In this document: piece by piece, positions 1-17,300 of the stretch | Layout of the letters: the number at the start of each line of letters is the position of its first letter | Position numbering within the stretch: the first letter of the stretch is position 1 | Origin: Venturia oleaginea | Lineage: Eukaryota; Ascomycota; Dothideomycetes; Venturiales; Venturiaceae | DNA length: 64,000 nucleotides | Assembly (NCBI GenBank): GCA_013176395.1 | Contig: JABMLP010000008.1 | Location: 496,001 to 560,000 of the forward strand | Direction of reading: 5' to 3' | Position numbers and translations under genes: made by a program | The notes under the pieces: model-generated | Told to the model about the DNA's origin: nothing | The model's input: the letters and a program-made list of their open reading frames with translations, nothing else | Databases searched by the model: none

Positions 1-419
1 TACGAATAATTTGGTGTTTTCGATTCGGGATCGATATCGAATAATTAGTAAATATGTTGTAAAAGTCGCGGAGAGATACTCTGCTCTGCTTTGAGATTCA
101 AGTTCGTCGATAAGGGAGGGAGAAGGGGACGGGGCGTGGAATAGAAGCTCCACTGTTGTGATGTCAACCTTGCCATCGGGATTCAAGATCAACATCAATA
201 TTCGTATTTATAGGATCGCTGGGCTGTGTTGTCTGAACGATAAAGTAGTCCCTTCACCTTTAAGAAAGACCATACCCCTCACTCTCAACTCTTCCACTTG
301 CTCGTTGCAACCAAAGCATCCGAGTGACAAACACGTTTCTACTCTACTTCCCATCATTCAACATCACTTCTCCATCCCATTACCTCCATCTCCTCAAGCC
401 TTGCTTCCAACCCTACATC

Positions 420-1031
420 ATGGACAACCGCCTTACAAAGACCCGAACAAAAATGGACAGGTTCAATACTGTACCCAAGAACGTCCACTACATCACAATC
501 GCCTCCTCCTTCACGGGTCTAGCGTTCTGCCTCACCCATGGCATAATAACACACGAAGTAGCCCCAGCACTCGGTCTAATCCCCCTCGGCATAAGCGCCC
601 TCCTCGCCCTCAACCGCCTCACTAAATGCGCCTCGACCAAAAGCCGAAACGTAGAAGGTGGTGGTGCCAAATACCAGATCCTGCTTACCGCAGAAGAAGA
701 GGACGAGGACGATCACCAGAAAGGTGCCACAGGGCATCAAATCCTCCTCGCGTTGCTGGATTTTGGTTGTTTCGGTGGATTGGTCGTTACAGTTGTTTTC
801 TCGGTTTTAATCAATAATGCTGTTAGATGCCGATACACGTATAGAAGCAATATATGGAATGGTGTACATACTTATAGTGTTGCGAGGTGTAGGAGTATGC
901 AACCCATGTTAGCAGCTTGGGCAACAATGGTTATGCTTGTGAAAGCGTGGGTTGGTTACCTCCACTCTTCTCTCTGGTCTTTTCAAAACGAGTCTGTGGG
1001 GAAAAAGACGATGGAACTTTTGGATTACTAA
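420..1031 (+). CDS. Hypothetical small membrane protein (four predicted TM segments)
   Basis: An intronless frame of 203 codons. I place the start at the ATG at 420, because the in-frame Met 32 codons upstream (324) only adds a low-complexity leader. Hydrophobic stretches lie at about residues 23-43, 47-66, 108-131 and 162-181. They suggest four membrane passes, with a short acidic Glu/Asp loop near residues 91-99 between the second and third. I recognise no family motif, so function is unknown. Length and topology resemble many small fungal integral membrane proteins. Codon choice in the first half favours C-ending codons, as in the conserved genes nearby. An intron near the 3' end cannot be excluded. 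A real gene is likely but not certain. Confidence 0.5.
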   Translation: MDNRLTKTRTKMDRFNTVPKNVHYITIASSFTGLAFCLTHGIITHEVAPALGLIPLGISALLALNRLTKCASTKSRNVEGGGAKYQILLTAEEEDEDDHQKGATGHQILLALLDFGCFGGLVVTVVFSVLINNAVRCRYTYRSNIWNGVHTYSVARCRSMQPMLAAWATMVMLVKAWVGYLHSSLWSFQNESVGKKTMELLDY

Positions 1032-2324
1032 CTGAATCTCACATGCTAGTATTATCCATCTTTACCTCCTCGTCACATTCTTGCCTAAGTTTTGGCACAA
1101 GGGGAGGAAGCAGGGCAAGGCTTCACTGTGTACCCGATGCCAAGCTCCCATTTGCGAGGAAGAGCAACGACCCGCTCACAGTCATGAGGAATATGACGAG
1201 CATGCCGACCAGGCTAGCTCGAGTGTTGCCTGAAGAATCACCACGAAGACTGGCAGGATGGATGATAAGGCCGAGTGAGACAAGAATTCTAAACGAGCTC
1301 TCGAGGGATAACAGTTCAACAGCAAATCTGGGAACAATACTGCGTGTCTGAGGAATGTACGAGTTTAAGGTGCATCACTGGCCACCGGGGAGAGATTGGG
1401 TAGCACATATGAGGATCTTACAAATAAGCAGACAGCCTTCTGACAATTGAGACACCTCATCACAAACCTGACGCGATAGAAGAGTATTCTCCGAAATATG
1501 TGTTGCAGTATGGTCGCACGGTCGTGAGAAGTGAAGCTTAATTTGATCGATTCGATTCGTGATTTTGGAGCCAGGAGCGAGCAGGGGATATCTTTGGGTC
1601 CAAAGGAAGGTAAGCGTCGACACGGCTTTCTATGGATGTCCGGAAAGGTTTCCTGAATCCATAGCACGAATCGTGAACCTTGCTCTTCGGGTATGGGTCC
1701 ATCCATATCTTATCGAGTATCAAAAAAGGCTACACTATATTTGCGTGCATGGAATGAGAAGTCAGGGAGGGCTTTCAATTGCGGGCGTCTGCGAATCATC
1801 CACAACGAAGACTGCACGAGACGCGGTTGGGTAGAGGGAGCTCACCGGGAATGTATATGCGACTGATCCACTCACCGGATATTGTGAATGCGGTGCGGTG
1901 CGAACAGTGGGCAAGTTGTCGAGTCGGTGGCGGATATTCTGATGGAGAAGAACAAAGGTATTGAGATTAGTGGGCTTAGTCACAAAGGTAGATGAAGCTT
2001 ACTTTTGATACATGGTCCGCTGCAGATGCCATCGTGATAGCATTACCGCGTATCTGCGTCTTGAGTCTGCTGCGTAGAGGGTGTTGTTCAACAAGTTCTC
2101 TCCGCAGAGCTGGGTACTCACTCAGCTGATCCCATTCCATTCCATCCGTTCCTCTGCCATTCCGTGAAATGCTCTCATACCACCCATGCCGCCGAAAACG
2201 CCCTTTGCCTCTTATCTCACACACCATTAGTGTATACATCTGGCATACCGTGTCAGTCTTTGCTTTTCAGCAAGGCCTTGCGCCTTATGTAGATATTCGT
2301 TATTGAATCCGCATCGCAGAGCCC
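1032..2324. other. Intergenic stretch, no supportable gene
   Basis: Only short overlapping frames on both strands (all under 115 codons), with no recognisable motif and no convincing splice-linked exons. The right end is the 3' flank of the PRP3 gene. Confidence 0.5.
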
Positions 2325-3944
2325 TCAGGATGATTCGGAAGACATCGCCTTAGCCTGAGTCCAGAACGTCTCCAACTTAGCTCGCGACAAAACATCTCTT
2401 CCTTGGGTTTCGGTTTCAACTTCGCGGAAGCTGCCCCATTTCTTGAACTTCCTGGCTTTTATTTGACCTTTGTGCAGCAATTTACAAGTATGGTCTTCCT
2501 CAGTGCTTTCGGCGGCGCTCTGCAAGATCTCGCCATCCCCTTGGAGAATAAGTTGCCATTTCATTCGCTTGGTGAGCAATTTTTCGTATTCTTTGGTAGC
2601 CTTGACTCCTGCTTCCACAAGAACAATGCTGAACTTTGGCGCCACAATGACGAACCCGGTGATATCGTGCCAGTCCTTGGCGTTCTTATCAATCTTGAAG
2701 CGATGCTTTCCCAGTAGTTGTTCCTTGGTCAAATCGATCTTGTAGACCGAGAGGAACAGGCCGAGGGCAGCGTTCTCTTCCGACTTCTTCTTGACTTTCT
2801 CTGCCTTTTCCTCTTTGCTCAGTTGGCGAGCGGCATTAGCTTCTTCGTGAGTAGTCTTGCGATCTTGAATTTGCTTGTTGACCATGGCCTCGACTGCTGT
2901 TGGATCCTGGACTGCCATTTCACCATACACTCTCATTACATTGGTGTGTTTGATCTTCGGTGCTGGTGTAGGGACAAGTCCTAACCTAATCTTCGCCTGC
3001 TCTTCCTTGTGCTCTTCGGCTCGTCGGATTCGGCGCATCTTCTTCTGCTCTTTTGCGGTCAGATGCATGGTCATCGGCTTTGCGCTTGTGAACTTGTCCT
3101 GGGGTGGATCTATGAAGATTGGGTGGATGACGAGACGTGTGATGATCTCATTGTTGTCGATACCTGCCTGGAAACTCTCATCCCAGAACTCTACATCTGG
3201 TGGCATTGGTACGACGAATGCTTGAGACTCGGATCCATCTCCGAGATCAGCGGCAATGGACGTTTGCTCAATACGCTTCTTGATCTCTTCCATATGTGCT
3301 TTTCGTCGCAACTGGGCACAGTTAGTAGGCATTAGATAAATGGGGATGGGGAAACGTACATCATTTGCTGCCTTCATTGCTGGACGGTCCCTCATGTTGT
3401 GCGTAAAGTTGAGAGCCCTACTCCGCCGTCCGGACCACTTCTCCTCAGCGAAATACGGATTGTCGCTCTCGACTTTATTTTCCTTCTTGTCCTTGCTCTT
3501 TCCATCCTTCTTGCCGTCACCCGATCGGGCATCTCCCAAAAGCGAAGGATGGATTCCCACAGTGAGCCCACCTCGAGAGCTAGTGCCCAATTCTGTACGA
3601 GTGCGCTCTTCGACGACTGGTGGAGCACTAGGAGGTGGAGGTGGCCGCGAGGGAGGTGCGCGCTGTGGAGGAGTCACGCTCGCTGCTGGAGTGACTGTCT
3701 TTGCTTGGGCGGCAGCAACTCTAGCTTTGATCTCTTCCAACCTGGACATCGGTCTTGATGGAGCAGGTGGTGCAGGTGAGCCATTGGATCCATTGGCTGC
3801 TGGGGCGGGTGGTGGTGGTGGAGGAGGCGTAGGAGTGCTTTTCGCAGCCAGAACACGTTTGCGAGCCTCCTCTGCTCTCTTCCGGGCATCAGCGACCTCC
3901 TGCGAATAGTCCACGGGCGCGGGGCGCTTTTTCGAGTCGGCCAT
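2325..3944 (-). CDS. PRP3: U4/U6 small nuclear ribonucleoprotein Prp3
   Basis: Prp3 is a component of the U4/U6 and U4/U6.U5 tri-snRNP; it contacts the U4/U6 duplex and is needed for pre-mRNA splicing in the nucleus. The N-terminal third is a Pro/Ala-rich low-complexity region with poly-Pro runs. It is followed by a lysine-rich stretch and the PRP3 domain, which starts near residue 160 (SDNPYFAEEKWSGRRSRA). The C-terminal part matches the DUF1115 fold usual in Prp3, ending near a conserved Trp-rich stretch (FKKWGSFREVET). One 48-bp intron (3312-3359) has a GTACGT donor, a TACTAACTG branch site and a CAG acceptor. Because 48 is a multiple of three and the intron has no stop, the frame reads straight through it. 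Removing it gives 523 residues and restores the family's continuous AMKAANDLRRKAH stretch. It is head-to-head with RPA190. Confidence 0.93.
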   Translation of the reverse strand: MADSKKRPAPVDYSQEVADARKRAEEARKRVLAAKSTPTPPPPPPPAPAANGSNGSPAPPAPSRPMSRLEEIKARVAAAQAKTVTPAASVTPPQRAPPSRPPPPPSAPPVVEERTRTELGTSSRGGLTVGIHPSLLGDARSGDGKKDGKSKDKKENKVESDNPYFAEEKWSGRRSRALNFTHNMRDRPAMKAANDVRFPIPIYLMPTNCAQLRRKAHMEEIKKRIEQTSIAADLGDGSESQAFVVPMPPDVEFWDESFQAGIDNNEIITRLVIHPIFIDPPQDKFTSAKPMTMHLTAKEQKKMRRIRRAEEHKEEQAKIRLGLVPTPAPKIKHTNVMRVYGEMAVQDPTAVEAMVNKQIQDRKTTHEEANAARQLSKEEKAEKVKKKSEENAALGLFLSVYKIDLTKEQLLGKHRFKIDKNAKDWHDITGFVIVAPKFSIVLVEAGVKATKEYEKLLTKRMKWQLILQGDGEILQSAAESTEEDHTCKLLHKGQIKARKFKKWGSFREVETETQGRDVLSRAKLETFWTQAKAMSSESS

Positions 3945-4323
3945 GGTGATGCGCTCGTGGTTGTATGCTCTCTCTCTCTCTCTCTCTCGACGATGGGCTG
4001 GTCCTGGTCCTGGTCCTGGTCCTGGATAGGTGGGATCTCCTATCTGATTGTGTGGCTTTTCAGATTTGATATCGCGGTCGATATCGCGGTCGGTATCGCG
4101 TGTTGAAGTTGGATAGGCAGGTGCCGGGTAACGTTGGTGAGTTGACTGAGTTGTGATGGACGCGGAGGAGTGTCTAAACTGCCCGGTTCAATTGAACAAA
4201 AGTGGGGTACATAGAAAAAAGTTCGAGGTGAAGCGAGGCGTTCGCGACCTCGACCGCGAGGAAACAACGACTTTTGAAAAGTCAGAAACCGCTGGATAGG
4301 GCCTGCTGCATAAATCTCTTACC
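3945..4323. promoter_or_regulatory. Shared divergent promoter region PRP3/RPA190 with short tandem repeats
   Basis: The 379 bp between two divergent start codons must hold both promoters. It contains a CT dinucleotide run (about 3969-3989), about four copies of the hexamer TGGTCC (about 4000-4025), and a 12-bp unit GATATCGCGGTC at 4068-4079 and 4080-4091 with a degenerate third copy to about 4100. The last is palindromic in part (GATATC, CGCG) and could bind a factor. That role is inferred; the repeats are visible. Confidence 0.5.
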
Positions 4324-9686
<5,363 letters not shown>

Positions 9687-12217
9687 TTGATTTGTGTGGG
9701 AGGAGGGCGTGGGCGTTCTTGTGTGTTGTTTGGGGCGGGAATGTTTTTGTGTTTGTGGGGAATGGGGAAATGGGTATGTAATTCAGGGGCTTTGTTGTAT
9801 TTGAGTTTGAGGGGTTGTATGGGAATTCTTGGTGAAGTTGTTACTTGTGCCTCGTCTTCTAGATCTTGTATCTCTCCCGCTCCATGAAGAGGGCTGAGGA
9901 CAGGCCCTGAGTTTTCATAACATGAGTTGAAATCATACTTCGTGATGATAAGAATACGTGACTACTTTTCCTTTCATCGGTTCTTTCGGGTTTGGCCGTG
10001 GTATCTTGTAGAACTTGAGAGGTACGGGTGGTAACAGACATCAAGAAACACGAAATGGATGCATCTCTCCACCCTTTTTCTACAAACGTCCAAGGCAAGA
10101 ACTAACAGTATTTCGCGTTCAGCAGTTTATATCCATGGCTTGATTGATCCACATGGATACTTTGAAACAATGATATCCCAATCATAACATTTTCTTAATT
10201 TAGAAATGGTGAGTTCTGATACGTTTTGATGAGCTGAATCCGGGAGTGTTTGCTGTCACGTCTTTTCCGCTATCTCCAGGTCGAGGCACGAGACGAATTA
10301 TCGCAGATGTTGTAAAGACCATCGATATATGTTGATCTCCTTGATAGATGAGGCTCGAAAAGTCTTTGCGGTCAGCTTGTTTAATGACGTTAATTATGTG
10401 TGATGGAAACGCAGGAATTGGCGGTCTGGAGTTGAGAAGATGAGCAGGCTTTGTAAAGAGCCACAACGTTGAAACTCTTCAGGCACTATTTAGTCATTGG
10501 AAGAAGTTATGGAGTTCTTATATATACGACGTAGCAATATATCCGTAGTTTGTCGTACAGGTCACGTGAAATGCCTTCTGTCAGCCTCGCGACAGATTGC
10601 TGTTCTAGCTGAATGGAGCGCCTCGCTCCGGAAGGATGGCCCCAAGCATTGAGTCCCTCCGCCCGAGCGGCGACGAAATTGTCGTTGTTGCCAAGCCTAT
10701 CGTTCGTTTCGTGCAAAATGGAGCGAGGCGGACCAATAAGCCTGATGATCCCGCGAATGCTCCGTTGTGACTGCTCGCGTCCATCTCTTGGGCCGCTATC
10801 AGTGCATTGATTGCGTGGTTTCTTCCAATTGCCAAATAATAGCTCCATGAAGCATGTGTAGCCGAATTGTAAGCTCATGTATTTCCGTCGTACCACCATA
10901 GGTCATAATTCAGGGTTGGAATTTGAGGTGGCCTGATCTTTTGATCTTCGAACTGGAGTCGTAGTATCTCAGCCAATCGTTGTTACTGGGGTAGATCTCG
11001 AGATTTCCTGTCGTCGTTGGCCATGGGAGAAAGCCGTTGGCCTGCTTTTGTGAGTTCTTCGATGGTGCGGTAGCATGAAGCGACAGACTTAAACCAGATA
11101 TATTTAACTGAATGCCAGGCCATGTTGAGGAGTTCCGAAGGGATTGTAGAGTCAACAGGGCTTCGCGGGGAGGTTCATCCGCACAGCTCAGAGCGTGCAA
11201 GCGTGCCGTCGGAGGCGCAATCTCATGGTATCCCAGAACTTGAAATTCGATGACAATCGATGTCGTGCTGTGAAGATGCCCAGGGCCCTGGCAGTTTTTA
11301 TCGCCCGTCCTGTAGGTCAGCGAATGAAGAGGTGAGCTTGAAGACTGTATCAACAGCTGTTGGCATGCAAGTGGTGGAGGCGGAGAGGGACGGGGCAGGA
11401 GAGGGGCAAAGGTAGAGGAAGGAATGTGTATTTGTTGATGGTGCAGCACCGGCTAACAACAGTGGATACCCTGAGGCTCAACCATGGTGTTTGTCGCTTT
11501 ATGCCGGACGACGATCTCCTAGCGGCTTGCTTGTGGCTTCGGGCCATGTGAAAAGTCTCTCCTCGAAGATTTTCTTGACGGGTACAAGCAGTGCACAATT
11601 GCTTGGGGTGACGAGCACGCACGACATTGTCATTCGCGCAATTGCCTCCGGAGCCAGGCCGCTTCTCTCCCCTCGCCGGAAGAATGCATCTTGTGAATCC
11701 GTAGATGGTACATTTCGTCCACGCCACAGCTAGCACGCCAGCTCAGCCATTTCACATGTAATCATCTGATCACGTCGAGGAACGCGTCCAGGTATAAATG
11801 CCATGCTCTGGTTCAAGTACCTACAGCGCGCCAATAGTCTGGTCGGAAAGGCGCGGAGACGGCATCGAGTGCATACATAGTATCGCCATATCGCCAGACT
11901 TGCCATGGGATTTGCGCGCTGAGCAAGGGAACCCATGGACACACGGCGTGGTGCCTCCCCAATTAGCTCGACTTTTGCTGGTCTTATCGCAAGGCTTGCG
12001 CACTGAGTGTGTTGCGACCTGCGCCCAACCTTGATCGCTGCTCGCAGGCGTTTGCATGTGAAGGGGGACTTTTGGCGTGCGTCACGTCAGGTCAGACCCA
12101 ACCATTGAACTCAACCCGCACTTTTTGGTCCTCTACAAAACTCAAACTCAAGGACCAGCACTCCACTCCAAGATTCCCGCGAACACCAGGCCTTCTTGCT
12201 GCTGCATCTCAATCCAA
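9687..12217. other. Long intergenic region, no confident gene
   Basis: It begins with the RPA190 3' flank. Several frames of 60-180 codons occur. The longest is on the minus strand at 10910-11449 (179 codons) and has no recognisable domain, no clear start context and overlaps another frame. I see no tRNA, transposon or repeat here. The right edge is the promoter of the CAP20-like gene. Confidence 0.45.
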
Positions 12218-12423
12218 GTAAGTACAAACCATGTCGATGCTCCTATCAGCTATCAGAAGACACGCACCTATCCCTCTTTCACATGAACCTACCCCTCTCT
12301 CTAACTGTCCTTCCAGGTTTTGAAGCACCATCTGTAAAGCAATACACCAACAGGTAGGGCTCCTGCACTTATGCGTCCTCGACGTATACGACACCCTTGA
12401 TAAGTACTGACTGGGCCCCTCAG
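12218..12423 (+). other. Two probable 5'-UTR introns of the CAP20-like gene
   Basis: 12218-12316 starts GTAAGT and ends CTAACTGTCCTTCCAG, a textbook fungal branch site and acceptor. 12354-12423 starts GTAGGG and ends CTGACTGGGCCCCTCAG. Both lie upstream of the ATG at 12436 and so would sit in the leader. Inferred from splice signals only. Confidence 0.5.
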
Positions 12424-12435
12424 CCAAACTTCTTC

Positions 12436-13164
12436 ATGCCTCACGCTGAAAACAACAACTCGGCCTCATCCACCAAAATGAGCACTCCCATGACCAACGG
12501 CGAGAAGCACAACTCTCTCTTCATCTCTGTAAGTTAATTCCAATCCGTTCACACTTCCTGCCTGCCGCTTGACCTTGCACCGGACGCTGCTCCGTTTTCT
12601 TTGCGACACTCCCACCATCTCAGCAAATCCGTCTGAGAGACAAGTGCAAAGTCTAACATTCAGCAGCACCTCACCTCCTACCCAGTCGTCTCAGATGGAA
12701 TCACTACCTACAAGTCGAACCCATATGGCGCAAAGTCAATCTCCCTGACTCTTGACGCATACAAGCGCTTCTTCGTGCCAGTTGAGCCATATCTTAAAGG
12801 ACCATACAGCTACATCGCTCCTTACCTCGCCAAAGCCGATTCTCTCGGTGACAAAGGTCTATCAGAGCTTGACTCCCGCGTGCCAATTGTCAAGGAAGAG
12901 ACCGCATCTCTTAAGGAGAAGGTCACGGGCGTGGCTTTCTTCCCACTCCAGCTTGGAGTACAAGGAAAAGACTACGTGTTCAAGACATTCGGGGACCAGC
13001 AGAAGAAGAATGGTGATGGAATTGTACCCCTCGCTAAATCATTGTGGTTCACAGAGGTCAAGGTCGCCGCTGACACCTTCCAATGGATTGCAGACTTCCT
13101 TTCCGCAAAGAAGGAAGAGGCAAAGAAGGGTTACGAAAGGGCACAGGAGAAGACGACCCAATAG
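12436..13164 (+). CDS. CAP20/perilipin-like lipid-droplet protein
   Basis: Resembles the fungal CAP20 family, perilipin-like proteins that coat lipid droplets and in some plant pathogens affect appressorium turgor. Exon 1 is 12436-12528 and exon 2 starts at about 12664, after a 135-bp intron with GTAAGT donor and CATTCAG acceptor; a CAG three bases further on is an alternative. The spliced product is about 197 residues, the usual family length. Family features are HLTSYPVVSDGI just after the junction, then YSYIAPYLAKADSLGD and the VPIVKEETASLKEKV segment. A C-terminal amphipathic Lys/Glu-rich tail (SAKKEEAKKGYERAQEK) follows. There is no signal peptide or long TM segment, which fits a peripheral lipid-droplet protein. 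The Met-rich N terminus has two further in-frame ATGs, so the exact start is uncertain. Confidence 0.85.
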
Positions 13165-14338
13165 GTCCGACAAGTTATGTTGATGCAAAGGACGAGAGCT
13201 GAAGTGCGGGTACCTCACGATATGTTAGACCTACAGGATACAAGAGCTGGCATCTACTGGCTGAATTCTGACTTTCATAACGCATGATCAAACGGGAAGA
13301 TGCAAGATAAAGATGGTTGTCGCAGTTCGGCATTTTTAATTTCAGAGGTTGTTCGATTCACCCTTCGATGTTTTACGGGTCTCATCCATATTGTCTGGTT
13401 TGGACACGACGGCGACGGCTTTTTCTGGGGTTGTGCTGTACGTATTTTTGGTGTGCAAAATCATAGATCGTTTCTTTTACTTGAGCATGAGTGCGCATTC
13501 TTCACTGTCCCAACAAACGGATAATTTTATCGCCTCGGAGGGCGTATTATATGGTAGAACTTCGTTATGAACATTTCCCCGCTTCGTCTTTGATGAGTGT
13601 ACCCCGGAATATATTATCGGCCTTCATCCTTTTGGCATCATCTAACAAGGCTGACGCAGTCTTAAATTTCAGATGATGCGTATATGCGACAGCAAACCTG
13701 GAACGACGAAGCCAACAAAACAAAACGGGACTACTTCAAAGATGGGTACTTGCCTCTTTGGGCCTTACGATAGTAATCTAGCCTTATAAAGCTTCCATGG
13801 CTTCATGATCGGCCTCCGCTAACTTTACGACCCTTTTCTGGCAGGGCTGGAAAGGCCCGAGATGGAAGCAATGTCAGAGCACGCATTTTTACTCTAAGCT
13901 GGCGGTGTGGCGGAATGGATTGGGGGAGAAAGATACTCCTGCATAGTGAGACACATTGATGGGATTACACTATCATTTCCTTGATTGCAAGTACCATGGC
14001 TTACTTGTCAAGGGAGCACGTTTTTTGATGCCATGATGGATGATTGGATGCAGCCTGTTCTAACGGTAAGGCGGAATGCTATGACTGAACGTGCGCCTGC
14101 AGAAAGATAGGAAGATAGAAGCTGATTCTCTACGATGAACGCGTTGTATCGCCCTAAACTTGTGTTTGTAAGGAACAAAGCGTACCAACGTATTAAAAAA
14201 CTGCAAATGGTCACCTGATATCGTGAAATGCGTCATGAAGAATCCTATCGTGAGACTGTCTTTTCTTATTACCTTACATACGCTACGATGAGCATGATCC
14301 TTATTACGCGTAGACTTACACAGAGATGATACTTCGAT
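13165..14338. other. Intergenic region, no supportable gene
   Basis: 3' flank of the CAP20-like gene and 5' flank of REV1. Frames are all under 75 codons. No RNA gene or repeat was recognised. Confidence 0.5.
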
Positions 14339-17300
14339 ATGGGTTCCCGGCTGGAAAAGAAGTCAACTGCCGTCCGAAAGCGCATAGAAAATCGTGAGCC
14401 GTCTTTGAGTCTCCCTTTTGAAGAAACCTCTAACGCGATAGTTAGACACGTTCGAAGACGAGGACGGTGAAGAGTACAGAGGATCTGCCTTCGGAGGCTT
14501 CACAGATTACTTTCGACGCAAAAAGATCAAGCTACAGAACCGCGATGCTGAGTTACGGTCCCAGTCCGACAAGAAGCCTCAAATCTTTCGCGGAGTTGTC
14601 GCGCATGTCAACGGATATACCCAACCCTCCCTAAACGACCTCCATAGACTCATTGTGCAACATGGCGGTGGTTTCTTGCAGTATCTGGATGGCAAGACCA
14701 TGGTCACGCATATCGTCGTGAGCAGTTTGACGCCCAAGAAAGCGATCGAGTTCAAGAGATACAGGATTGTGAAGCCGGCATGGGTGGTGGACAGTGTGAA
14801 CGCTGGTAAACTGCTACCATGGGATAACTACAGAGTGCTGGACGAAGGTGCTGGACAAAGAGTTATTGGCTTCCAAGGAGGCAAAGTGGTGAATCAGGTC
14901 AGCTCGCAGGTCAGGGGATACAGAGATCAGTCGGACGCAAGCTGGTATACCTCTCAGTTGAAAGCTAAAAATGGCACACCGAGCTCTTCGAGACGGCCGC
15001 ATTTTCTTACGCAAGAGAAGCCACCTGGGCGAGAGTTGGAGGATGACATTGATGATGAGCCGCCACCTTCCACGCAGAGACAATTGACGAGTCAAAGTGA
15101 GGTTTACGAGGACGACTCAGAGGAATCGCCTCTGTCGCAACAGACACCACAGCTCATTAGGGACTTGCGTAGCTTTCAAGAAGCGGACAGGGAGGAGGAT
15201 GATCAACTGCCTGAGTCGCCGACTCCACAAAACTATGTACTAGAGTCGTCCCCACAACCACTGGGTGAGGAACAAGTAGCTACTTCGGAAACAGAAGTAT
15301 CACAAGCAGAGAGCTTTACGAAGCTCGAGGAGGGTGGTGTCGCTGGTGACGAGCCGATGCTGGAGGATGATTATGTTCAAGAACAATCCACCACAGAAGA
15401 GCCACCGGACAAAGACGAAGTAAGAGTCATGGAAATGCTCAAAGATATAGATTATGGCTCTCCCTCAAAGCGCAAGAACTTGACAGCCGAGGAGCATAAT
15501 GCTATTCTTCTGGCAGATCCTCGCATTCGAAAATCTACAGTGGTACATCCCGAATTTCTGGAGCAGTATTACCGTGAGTCTCGATTGCATCACCTATCTG
15601 CTTGGAAAGCAGATCTCAAATCTCAGCTTCAAGTGATGGCCGAGGACAAATCGCAGTCTCAGAAGACACGCGAGAAGAGACCTGCAGGTGCGCGCAGATA
15701 CATCTTACATGTCGACTTTGACAGCTTTTTCGCTGCAGTGTCGCTAAAGAAGAATCCTCAGCTCAAAGAAAAGCCAGTCGCTATCGCACACGGTGGTGGC
15801 AGTGGGTCTGAGATTGCCAGCTGCAACTATCCGGCTCGTAAATTTGGCGTCTCTAATGGCATGTGGATGAAAAGAGCACAGGAACTATGTCCGGATCTGA
15901 AGGTTCTGCCGTACGACTTTCCTGCCTATGAAGAGGCAAGCAGGGCCTTCTATGAAGAGATCATCGCGACTGGAGGTCTTGTGCAGAGTGTGAGCATTGA
16001 CGAAGCGCTCATAGATGTCTCTTCACTTTGTTTCAGGGCGGCAGCGACTGATGGTGTCCAACGTCACGAGGGCAGCGTTTACCGTGAGCAAGCTCATGCG
16101 GACTCAATAGCGCAAACGCTGAGAGATCAGGTCAGAGCAAGAACGGAGTGTGAAGTATCTATCGGGATTGGTGGAAACATTCTCTTGGCTAAGGTCGCTC
16201 TGCGGAAAGCCAAGCCTGCAGGACAGCATCATATGCGACCCGAGGAAGTGCTCGATTTTGTTGGAGAACTTGAAGTCACCAGTCTACCTGGTGTAGCTTA
16301 TAGTATTGGTGGCAAACTCGAAGCCCTGGGAATCAAATTTGTCAAAGATATCCGACAGTTCACCAAAGAAAAGATGTCCACCTCACTAGGTCCCAAAATA
16401 GGCGAAAAGCTGTGGGAATATGCGCGAGGTATCGATCGCAAAGAGGTTGGCGCCGTGGAGATTCGCAAATCGGTGTCAGCAGAGGTCAATTGGGGCGTTC
16501 GCTTCTACAATCAAGAGCAGGTTGATGAGTTCATGGACAACCTTTGTGGCGAGCTCGAAAAGCGCCTCATCAAAGAGCGTGTCAAGGGCAAGCAGCTTTC
16601 ACTCAAAATCATGCGAAAATCGAAGGATGCACCTCTTGACCCACCGAAACATCTAGGACACGGGAAATGCGACACTTTCAACAAGAGTGTCATTCTAGGT
16701 GTTGCCACTAATTCTAAGGGTGTTCTGGGAAGAGAGGTTCTCTCTATGCTGAAGTCGTTTGGCTTCACTCCTGGGGAATTGCGAGGCATCGGCGTGCAGA
16801 TGACCAAGCTTGAATCACTGAAGAACGGTGGTCAAGCTGAGAGTAGTCAAAGACGACTTCAATTTAAAGTGCCAGAGCCTCGAAAGGCTCCAGAGAACCA
16901 AGACTCCGTGGAGGATCCGATCGAAGAGATAGTCACACCTACCAAACCCAGGGTCTTGCCTGACAGAATGGGCCTGTTCAACCAAAGCAGTCCGAGCCTC
17001 AAACCGCTCAACATATTCGGCACCCAATTTATACTGCCATCACAAATAGATCCACAGGTGCTGGCAGAACTACCGCCTGACATTCGCTCCAAATTAGCAC
17101 AGCAAATGGGTCGGAAGGACACAAAGCTAGCTGGAGCCGAAAGACCGGGGGAGATGTTCTCGACGACACCAAAGGTCTTCACAGCTCTCCCTGCCGAATC
17201 TCAGCTCGATCCTGAAATTTTAAACTCTCTTCCCGATGATGTGCGCGCCGAGATCCTAGGATTCTACAAATCGCCCAAACGGCCTCGAGCCGGTAAGCAA

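Noticed and set aside
10910..11449. 179-codon minus-strand frame
   Set aside because: No domain, overlapping frames, no start or splice support; compositional chance is likely.
13900..13960. GGCGGTGTGGCGGAATGGATTG as a tRNA start
   Set aside because: No cloverleaf could be completed downstream.
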